A stretch of 13,126 bases of DNA from an uncultured Collinsella sp. (GTDB lineage Bacteria > Actinomycetota > Coriobacteriia > Coriobacteriales > Coriobacteriaceae): assembly GCA_934630385.1 (NCBI GenBank), contig CAKTWE010000048.1, positions 1 through 13,126 on the forward strand, given 5' to 3'. The notes beneath the pieces are model-generated. The model had not been told where the DNA came from. It did not search any database and saw only the letters and a list, made by a program, of their open reading frames with translations. Positions within the stretch are counted from its first letter, which is position 1. Every line of letters starts with the position of its first letter. Positions 1 through 5,459 of the stretch are shown one piece after another. Both the position numbers and the translations under genes were made by a program.

Positions 1-705
1 CTCGCCATGTTCGTGGGCGTGGTCGTGGTCATGGCCATGGCAGCCGCACGTGGCCTCGCCGTTCTGTGCGAGCGTGCCGGCGATAAGGGCCTCGACGCAA
101 GCGTCGCAGCTGCCCTGGGCACCTGCGTATACCGTGATGCCGGCTTGGGCAAGCGCGTTGATAGCGCCACCGCCGATGCCGCCGCAGATGAGCGTGTCCA
201 CGCCGCCGTTGGCAAGCAGGCCCGCTAATGCGCCGTGACCGGTGCCGCCGGTGCCCACGACCTGCTCGTTGAATACCTTGCCGTCCTGAATGTCGTAGAT
301 CTTGAACTGCTCGCTGCGGCCAAAGTGCATAAAGATGTTGCCGTTGTCGTACGTGGTTGCCACCCTCATGGTGCCGACCTCCTTTGCTGGCCATGCGGCC
401 GTTGTCGTGGTGACGGGGGAGTACGCGATATTGCCGCCTTCGATGACAATCGCCCGTCCATTGACCAGCGCGTTTGCCACCTTGCGATGCGCTCGGCTGC
501 AGATTGCCGCCACCGTGGCACGGGCAATGCCCATGTGCTGGGCGACGGCCTCCTGATTGAGGCCTTCCAGGTCGCACAGGCGCAGCACCTCGAGTTCGTC
601 GACCGTCATGTCGATGGCCTCTCCGCTGGCTAGGCCGTCAGGGGTAAAGCCGCGGTATTCGGGGATGATCCCAACACGGCGCAGTTTCTCGCGTCTTCCT
701 GCCAT
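1..705 (-). CDS. DUF134 HTH regulator fused in frame to a NifX/NifB-type cluster-binding domain (partial, runs off left edge)
   Basis: Reading from the ATG at 705, the frame stays open for 235 codons to the window edge. Residues 1 to about 93 match the DUF134/UPF0251 family: an N-terminal basic stretch, then VDELEVLRLCDLEGL and a sigma-region-4-like helix-turn-helix (QEAVAQHMGIARATV), ending in RKVANALVNGRAI. After a Thr/Ala-rich linker (about 94-112), residues 113 onward match the dinitrogenase Fe-Mo cofactor family (NifX/NifB C-terminal type): MRVATTYDNGNIFMHFG, GHGALAGLLANGGVDTLICGGIGGGAINAL, then CDAC at 200-203. The visible end is a Cys/His tail with C220, C222 and six alternating His at 223-233, so metal binding is likely. 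The start has AGGAGG four bases upstream. DUF134 and NifX genes are commonly neighbours; here no stop separates them, and an internal Shine-Dalgarno and ATG at 369 could also give the second domain alone. In non-diazotrophs the role of such proteins is not settled, so no nitrogenase function is implied. Confidence 0.85.
   Translation of the reverse strand, partial: MAGRREKLRRVGIIPEYRGFTPDGLASGEAIDMTVDELEVLRLCDLEGLNQEAVAQHMGIARATVAAICSRAHRKVANALVNGRAIVIEGGNIAYSPVTTTTAAWPAKEVGTMRVATTYDNGNIFMHFGRSEQFKIYDIQDGKVFNEQVVGTGGTGHGALAGLLANGGVDTLICGGIGGGAINALAQAGITVYAGAQGSCDACVEALIAGTLAQNGEATCGCHGHDHDHAHEHGE
367..385 (-). promoter_or_regulatory. Strong internal ribosome-binding site and ATG for a free-standing NifX domain
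   Basis: On the minus strand AAAGGAGGT (377-385) sits seven bases before ATG (369-367), in the same frame as the upstream DUF134 coding sequence. This is a better site than that of the DUF134 start itself. It falls exactly at the domain boundary, so the locus may make both a fusion and a shorter NifX-only protein. It may instead be a former two-gene operon whose first stop was lost. Confidence 0.7.
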
Positions 706-719
706 GCGCCCTCCTTATC

Positions 720-784
720 TGACATATGTCAACAATAGAATAACGCGTGGGCGCCGCAGAGCAAGGTATTTTTGGCATATGTCA
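720..784 (-). promoter_or_regulatory. Promoter of the DUF134-NifX gene flanked by two palindromic operators
   Basis: TGACATATGTCA at 720-731 is a perfect 12-bp palindrome. TGGCATATGTCA at 773-784 is the same with one mismatch, and the two starts are 53 bp apart, close to five helical turns. Between them on the minus strand lie a possible -35 TTGCTC (759-764) and -10 TATTCT (737-742) with a 16-bp spacer. One palindrome would therefore overlap the transcription start and the other would sit upstream of the -35. The repeat is seen directly. Binding by the DUF134 product itself (autoregulation, perhaps by looping) is inferred. Confidence 0.6.
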
Positions 785-850
785 GAAAAAGCAAGGTGTT
801 TCGTTGGCGCAGGCGGTGCGGTGCTGCCGTGCATTGCGTGTGCCGGCCCA

Positions 851-919
851 AGTGTCCAATCCGACACTCGTGCGCCTGGGCTAGAATAAAAAATAGCCTA
901 TAGGCGACTGACAGGAGGG
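851..919 (+). promoter_or_regulatory. thyA promoter region with an inverted repeat and ribosome-binding site
   Basis: A -10-like TAGAAT lies at 882-887. Just upstream, AGTGTC (851-856) and GACACT (863-868) form a 6-bp inverted repeat with a 6-base spacer, covering the place where a -35 box would be. No good TTGACA match is present. AGGAGGG at 913-919 is the thyA ribosome-binding site, three bases before the ATG at 923. The inverted repeat could be an operator or part of an activator-dependent promoter. No T-run follows it, so it is not a terminator. Confidence 0.4.
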
Positions 920-922
920 TCA

Positions 923-1771
923 ATGAGCAAGGCTGATCAACAGTTTGTAACCATGTGCCGCGATATTCTGGACCATGGCACCACCACCGAGGGCCAAAAG
1001 GTCCGCCCGGTGTGGGAGGACGGCACCCCTGCCTATACCATTAAAAACTTTGGCGTCACGGCACGCTACGACCTGCGTGAGGAGTTTCCGGCGCTTACCC
1101 TGCGTCGTACGGCCCTCAAATCTGCCATGGATGAGATCCTGTGGATCTATCAAAAGAAGTCCAATAACGTGCATGACCTCAACAGCCATATTTGGGATGA
1201 GTGGGCCGACGAGACCGGCTCCATCGGCAAGGCCTACGGGTATCAGATTGGGCAGAAGAGCCATTATGCCGAGGGTGACTTCGATCAGATGGATCGCGTG
1301 CTGTACGACCTTAAGAACACGCCGTACAGCCGCCGCATTATGACGAACACCTATGTGTTTAGTGACCTGTCCGAGATGCACCTGTATCCGTGCGCCTACA
1401 GCGTGACGTATAACGTGACGCAGCGTCCGCAGGACGACAAGCCGACGCTCAACATGATTCTCAACCAGCGTAGCCAGGACATTTTGGCCGCGAACAACTG
1501 GAATGTGTGCCAGTATGCCATTTTGCTGATGATGGTTGCGCAGTCGGTCGATATGATCGCCGGTGAGTTGCTGCATGTGATCGCCGATGCCCACATTTAC
1601 GACCGTCATGTCGATATCGTCCGTGATCTTATCGAGCGTCCGCAGTTTGCCGCGCCTAAGGTAACGCTTAACCCCGACGTACACGATTTCTACGCGTTTA
1701 CGACCGACGATCTGATCGTCGAGGGCTACGAGCACGGGCCTCAGGTCAAGAACATCCCCATTGCGGTGTAG
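923..1771 (+). CDS. thyA: Thymidylate synthase
   Basis: Makes dTMP from dUMP using 5,10-methylenetetrahydrofolate, releasing dihydrofolate; cytoplasmic. The 282-residue protein covers the full fold. Visible landmarks are TPAYTI near residue 36, the phosphate-binding Arg pair YSRR (135-138), the catalytic Cys157 in LYPCAYS, QRSQD (182-186) contacting dUMP phosphate, and HIYDRHV (224-230). The motifs LYPCAY and SNNVHDLN resemble the divergent B. subtilis-type ThyA (ThyA-A) rather than the usual E. coli-type PPCH. The usual L-G-x-P-F-N segment reads AANNWN (189-194). The start is set by AGGAGGG three bases upstream. folA follows nine bases after the stop, so the two are almost certainly cotranscribed. 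The identity is firm; no evidence suggests loss of activity. Confidence 0.97.
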   Translation: MSKADQQFVTMCRDILDHGTTTEGQKVRPVWEDGTPAYTIKNFGVTARYDLREEFPALTLRRTALKSAMDEILWIYQKKSNNVHDLNSHIWDEWADETGSIGKAYGYQIGQKSHYAEGDFDQMDRVLYDLKNTPYSRRIMTNTYVFSDLSEMHLYPCAYSVTYNVTQRPQDDKPTLNMILNQRSQDILAANNWNVCQYAILLMMVAQSVDMIAGELLHVIADAHIYDRHVDIVRDLIERPQFAAPKVTLNPDVHDFYAFTTDDLIVEGYEHGPQVKNIPIAV

Positions 1772-1780
1772 GTGACGCTC

Positions 1781-2299
1781 ATGACGTGTAAGCTTTCTGT
1801 CATTGTCGCCGTGTGCGATGACTGGGGTATTGGGTGCGAGGGTGACATGGTCGTGTTCAATCGCGCCGACATGCGTCATTTTGTGGCGTGCACCAAAGGC
1901 TGCCCGGTCATTATGGGACGCAAGACGCTGCTGAGTTTTCCCGGCGGGCGTCCGCTCAAGAACCGTCGTAATATCGTGCTCACGCGCGATGAGGGCTTTG
2001 CTGCCGAGGGCGTCGAGGTGGTGCATAGCGTCGACGAAGCCTTAGCGGCCGTGGCCGATGAGCCCGTTGCGTGGGTAATCGGTGGCGGCGAGGTGTATCG
2101 GCAGTTTTTGCCGTATTGCGCCGAGGCCGAGGTTACGCATAACCATTGTGTGCATGCCGTGGATACGTACTTTCCCGATCTGGATGCCGATCCCGCGTGG
2201 GAGATTGCGCGGCGTGACGGTGTTGCCACGATTGCCTCGGGCGAGGGCGACGAGGGTGTCGATTATGAGTTCGTGACGTATCGTCGCGTTGAGGCGTAA
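1781..2299 (+). CDS. folA: Dihydrofolate reductase
   Basis: Reduces dihydrofolate to tetrahydrofolate with NADPH, recycling what ThyA produces. The 172-residue protein has the DHFR pattern: IVAVCDDWGIG near the N-terminus, the active-site acid D30 in NRADMRHF, PVIMGRKT (42-49), the folate-contact Arg region LKNRRNIVLT, the NADPH loop WVIGGGEVY (98-106), and VTH..DTYFPDL. The nearly invariant Pro-Trp before the active-site acid (LPW in most DHFRs) is replaced by Val-Val (24-25), which is unusual. The start is taken at ATG 1781, with AGGTG overlapping the thyA stop six bases upstream; GTG 1772 in the same frame would add three residues and lacks a site. A weak hairpin follows at 2344. Confidence 0.94.
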   Translation: MTCKLSVIVAVCDDWGIGCEGDMVVFNRADMRHFVACTKGCPVIMGRKTLLSFPGGRPLKNRRNIVLTRDEGFAAEGVEVVHSVDEALAAVADEPVAWVIGGGEVYRQFLPYCAEAEVTHNHCVHAVDTYFPDLDADPAWEIARRDGVATIASGEGDEGVDYEFVTYRRVEA

Positions 2300-2343
2300 A
2301 TCGTCTGGCGTGAACGGTATCATCGGTTTGTTTGAATGCATGG

Positions 2344-2368
2344 GGCGGCGCTTAGCGTCGCCTCGTTT
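2344..2368 (+). terminator. Possible terminator after thyA-folA
   Basis: GGCGGCG (2344-2350) and CGTCGCC (2356-2362) can pair over a five-base loop with one G-T wobble, followed by the short, interrupted T-tract TCGTTT. It sits between folA and the methyltransferase. The T-run is poor, so termination may be partial. Confidence 0.45.
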
Positions 2369-2408
2369 GGTATAGATGCGCTGTAAAGAAAGGTGCGGGC
2401 TGGCTGCT

Positions 2409-3323
2409 ATGACTGATGCCGTTGAGGTGCTGCGAATCGATTCGCTCGAGGACGAGCGGCTTGATGCCTACGTGCGACTGACCGAGCGTGAGCTGCGCTG
2501 CGTGCTGGAGCCGCAGAAGGGCATCTTTATCGCCGAGAGTGCCAAGGTTATCGAGCGCGCGGTGCGCGCCGGATACCAGCCGGTGAGCTTTCTTTTGGGC
2601 GAACGCTGGCTCGATCAGATGATGCCGCTGTTTGAGCGCCTGGTTGTGCGCGAGGGCGCGGGTCCGGTTCCTGTGTTCGTTGCCTCCATGGAGCTCATGG
2701 AGCAGCTGACGGGTTTTAACGTGACGCGCGGTGCGCTCGCGGCATTTCGTCGCCCGCGACAGATTCCGGTTGATGAGTTCTTGGGCGGCGTCGTCGAGGC
2801 AGCGGGGGAGCGCCCGGTGCGCGTGTGCGTGCTCGAGGGCATTGTCGACCACACCAACGTTGGCGCGATTTTCCGCTCGGCGGCTGCGCTGAACGTCGAT
2901 GGCATTTTGGTGAGCCCTACGTGCTGCGATCCGCTGTACCGTCGCTCGGCCCGCGTGAGCATGGGCACGGTGTTCCAGGTGCCCTGGACGCGCATTGGCA
3001 GCGAGGCACGCGTATGGCCGCATGATGGGCTGGCGGCGCTGCGCGATGCCGGCTTTTCGTGTGCCGCCATGGCATTGACGGATGATTCGGTGTCGCTGGA
3101 CGATCCCGCACTGCAGGAGATTGACCGCCTGGCAATCTTTATGGGCACCGAGGGTGCCGGCTTGGGCGCCAAGACTATTGCAGGTTGCGATCGCGCCGTG
3201 CGCATTCCGATGGCGCATGGGGTCGATTCGCTCAACGTGGCCGCGGCAAGTGCTGTCGCCTTTTGGCAGCTGTGTCCGCATGTGAGCAATGAGTATCACT
3301 ACCAGCCGGGTTTGTATCACTAG
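2409..3323 (+). CDS. TrmH/SpoU-family RNA 2'-O-ribose methyltransferase
   Basis: Transfers a methyl group from SAM to a ribose 2'-OH in rRNA or tRNA. The 304-residue protein has an N-terminal substrate-binding region (to about 115, with GIFIAESAKVIERAV typical of the L30e-like SpoU N-domain) and a C-terminal SPOUT catalytic domain. The three family motifs are clear: NVGAIFR (150-156), IFMGTEGAGL (243-252) and IPMAHGVDSLNVAAASA (266-282), which form the trefoil-knot SAM site. The target nucleotide cannot be told from sequence. The start is uncertain: ATG 2409 has AGGTG about 13 bases upstream, while ATG 2376 adds 11 unlikely residues and lies inside a TATAGA -10-like sequence (2371-2376). It appears to be a stand-alone gene between two intergenic gaps. 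Confidence 0.92.
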   Translation: MTDAVEVLRIDSLEDERLDAYVRLTERELRCVLEPQKGIFIAESAKVIERAVRAGYQPVSFLLGERWLDQMMPLFERLVVREGAGPVPVFVASMELMEQLTGFNVTRGALAAFRRPRQIPVDEFLGGVVEAAGERPVRVCVLEGIVDHTNVGAIFRSAAALNVDGILVSPTCCDPLYRRSARVSMGTVFQVPWTRIGSEARVWPHDGLAALRDAGFSCAAMALTDDSVSLDDPALQEIDRLAIFMGTEGAGLGAKTIAGCDRAVRIPMAHGVDSLNVAAASAVAFWQLCPHVSNEYHYQPGLYH

Positions 3324-3448
3324 ACAGATATATCGCTTCGGGCTCTGGTTCGGGGCGTTTCGGGCGACGCTGGTCGGTGCTAAGCTGGTATTGGCTTTGG
3401 TCTTAAATTGCCGTTTTGTTGTATGACGTACGCTAGTGGGGAGGGCGT

Positions 3449-4801
3449 GTGGCTAAGAAATCTACGGCTATCGATGTAACGCAGGGTGTCATTTGGCAAC
3501 AGCTGCTGTCGCTGTGCGTCCCTATCTTCTTTAGCTCGTTTTTTCAGCAGGCCTACACGCTTATCGGTACCTATATCGTCGGTCAGTTTGGCGGTAAGCT
3601 CGCGCTGGGTGGCATTCAGGCCACGATGGTGCTCACCGAGCTCTGTATCGGTTTTTGCGTCGGTGTGGGTGCTGGATGTGCCGTCATTACCGGTCAGTTT
3701 TTTGGTCAGCAAGATGACGAGCGCTTGAGCCGATCGGTCCATACGGCCATGACGCTCGCGCTGGTGGGCGGCATTGTCATTTCCATTCTGGGCATGGTGT
3801 TTGTCGAGCCGATGCTTGTGCTGATGAATACACCGCATGAGCTGCTGGCCGAGGGTGTGGCGTATGCCCGTTGCTACTTTGCCGCCATGTTTGCGGCGCT
3901 GCTGCTAAATATGGGGACGGCGCTGTTGCGCGCCGTGGGCGACACGCGCGGTCCGGCGGTCATTATTGCCTCCGGCTGCTTCGTCAACGTGGCATTCGAC
4001 ATTCTCTTTGTCGCCGTGCTGCACATGGAAGCACTGGGCTGCGGTATCGCGGTGGCGCTGACTATCTGCACCAATGCCACGATGATTGTGATCCGTATGA
4101 TGCGCGCTCCGGGGGCGTGGCGTCTTTCGCTCTCAAAGCTCGGTATTGACCCCGGTATCTGCAAGAGCATGCTTTCGTGCGGTTTGCCGCTGGGCGTTCA
4201 GTCTGCGGCGTATTCGATCTCCAACGTTTTGATTCAGGTGTCGGTCAACTCGTTTGGAGCCGATGTCACGACCGCTTGGGGCCTTTCCGGCCGCCTGGAC
4301 GGCATTATCTGGATGGTGACCGAGGCGCTTGGCGTGTCGATCACCACGTTCTCGGCGCAGAACTTTGGTGCGCGCAATTACGATCGCATGCGAAAGGGAT
4401 ACCACACGTCGCTCGTGCTGTCGTTTATGCTCATTGGTGGCCTGTCTGCCGTGCTGCTGGTGTTCTCGGGTCCGTTGTCGCGTTTGTTTATCGACGATGC
4501 CGCGATTTCGGCCTACACTACGACGATTCTTCATTTCATCGCGCCGTTCTACGCGATCTTCTCGATTATCGAAAACGCGTCCGGCTCCATCCGTGGCGCC
4601 GGCGTGAGCTTCCAGCCTATGATGCTCACGATCTTCGGCACGGTCGTGCTCCGCGTGGCGTGGGTGTTCGCGATTATGCCGCTCGATCCCTCTCTCGAGC
4701 ACCTGCTGCTGGTCTACCCCGTAACCTGGGTGATCACCGCCACGATGTTCACCATCTACCACCACAGCGGCAACTGGCTAGGCCGCGCCACCGCCAAATG
4801 A
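3449..4801 (+). CDS. MATE-family multidrug/toxic-compound efflux transporter
   Basis: A 450-residue integral membrane protein predicted to export drugs or metabolites using a Na+ or H+ gradient. The hydrophobicity pattern fits 12 transmembrane helices in two related halves. Family features are the N-terminal P-I-F-F-S-S-F-F-Q-Q-A-Y segment with IGTYIVGQFGG, GQFFGQQDDERL (about 87-98) after helix 2, ALLRAVGDTRGP (about 158-169), and in the second half SFGADVTTAWGLSGRLDG and SAQNFGARNYDRMRKGY, the mirror of the first-half motif. The GTG start has GGAGGG immediately upstream with short spacing; no better start is visible. Substrate cannot be predicted. It is followed by a long palindrome, then the convergent cobO. 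No regulator gene is adjacent. Confidence 0.93.
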   Translation: MAKKSTAIDVTQGVIWQQLLSLCVPIFFSSFFQQAYTLIGTYIVGQFGGKLALGGIQATMVLTELCIGFCVGVGAGCAVITGQFFGQQDDERLSRSVHTAMTLALVGGIVISILGMVFVEPMLVLMNTPHELLAEGVAYARCYFAAMFAALLLNMGTALLRAVGDTRGPAVIIASGCFVNVAFDILFVAVLHMEALGCGIAVALTICTNATMIVIRMMRAPGAWRLSLSKLGIDPGICKSMLSCGLPLGVQSAAYSISNVLIQVSVNSFGADVTTAWGLSGRLDGIIWMVTEALGVSITTFSAQNFGARNYDRMRKGYHTSLVLSFMLIGGLSAVLLVFSGPLSRLFIDDAAISAYTTTILHFIAPFYAIFSIIENASGSIRGAGVSFQPMMLTIFGTVVLRVAWVFAIMPLDPSLEHLLLVYPVTWVITATMFTIYHHSGNWLGRATAK

Positions 4802-4808
4802 ACCCTTG

Positions 4809-4870
4809 GGGACGGAGGAAAACGGATCATTGCTCTCCGTGGTGATGTCGATGATCCGTTCCTCCGTCCC
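4809..4870. repeat. Long imperfect palindrome between convergent genes, REP/MITE-like
   Basis: The left arm 4809-4830 (starting GGGACGGAGG, ending CGGATCAT) pairs with the right arm 4851-4870 (ATGATCCGTT, then CCTCCGTCCC). This gives 20 base pairs with only two unpaired A residues, over a 20-base loop. Only TTT follows on the plus strand and no T-tract follows on the minus strand, so it is a poor classical terminator, though it could insulate MATE from cobO. The GGGGACGG ends and size are typical of dispersed palindromic elements. Copy number cannot be seen from this window. Confidence 0.6.
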
Positions 4871-4881
4871 TTTCGGATCAA

Positions 4882-5367
4882 TTAGTATTCGATGCCTTGG
4901 CGGGCTAGGAGGCCTTCGTCGAAGTAGTGTTTGACGGGGCGCATTTCGGTTACCAGGTCGGCAAGGTTGGCGAGGGGCAGCAAGCCCCGGCCGGTGAGCA
5001 CGAGCTCCGTGGTGGTCGGTTTCATCGCGATCAACGCTTCGACATCTTCGCGCGTCACAAAGCCGCGGCGCATGGCTTCTCCCAACTCATCTAAGATCAG
5101 CACGTCGACCTGGCTAATCTGCTCGCGCGCCAGCTCCATGATCTGTGCGGCACAGGCTTCGGGCGTGTCGCGGTCGGCTTGTACGATCCGTAGCCCCAAT
5201 CGAGGAGCTGCGTCATGTTCGGCGCAGTGCAGCTTCTTGGCAAACTGAAGCATGAGCACGTTAAGTCCATAGCCCGTGGCACGCAGCGCGAGCCCCAGCG
5301 CAGCCGTCGTCTTGCCCTTGCCGTCGCCCGTATAGATTTGAACCTTGCCGACTTCCAGTGATGCCAT
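4882..5367 (-). CDS. cobO: ATP:corrinoid adenosyltransferase (CobO/BtuR type)
   Basis: Transfers the 5'-deoxyadenosyl group of ATP to the cobalt of a corrinoid, giving adenosylcobalamin or its precursors. The 161-residue protein is near normal length for the CobA/CobO/BtuR family. It shows the family's P-loop GDGKGKTT (14-21), then AALGLALRATGYG, a central VDVLILDELGEAMRRGFV strand-and-loop, TELVLTGRGLLP, and the typical end TEMRPVKHYFDEGLLARQGIEY. The ATG start has GAAAGGA five bases upstream. No other cobalamin gene is in the window, so it may serve salvage of imported corrinoid or belong to a pathway encoded elsewhere. It is transcribed divergently from ftsH across about 90 bp and converges on the MATE gene. 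Confidence 0.95.
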   Translation of the reverse strand: MASLEVGKVQIYTGDGKGKTTAALGLALRATGYGLNVLMLQFAKKLHCAEHDAAPRLGLRIVQADRDTPEACAAQIMELAREQISQVDVLILDELGEAMRRGFVTREDVEALIAMKPTTTELVLTGRGLLPLANLADLVTEMRPVKHYFDEGLLARQGIEY

Positions 5368-5459
5368 CTCTGTCCTTTCGTGCCCGGCGTCGGTTTATCG
5401 CCGGCCGGGTTGGGTATTCTAGTTAGCATTATCAACCCCAGTAGATGGAGTTCAAGCAG

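Noticed and set aside
1..369. A nitrogenase-related function for the NifX-type domain
   Set aside because: The fold family is widespread in organisms without nitrogenase, and nothing else in the window relates to nitrogen fixation.
920..2026. Antisense open frame across thyA and folA
   Set aside because: It is antisense to two well-supported enzymes and has no family motif.
2376..2408. ATG start for the RNA methyltransferase at 2376
   Set aside because: It overlaps a -10-like TATAGA and has no clear Shine-Dalgarno; the added Cys-rich residues do not look like the family. The choice is not certain.
5384..5438. Inverted repeats CCGGCG/CGCCGG and GGGTTG/CAACCC in the cobO-ftsH gap
   Set aside because: They are short six-base arms in a GC-rich stretch and overlap each other's region, so chance is likely; no known operator is matched.
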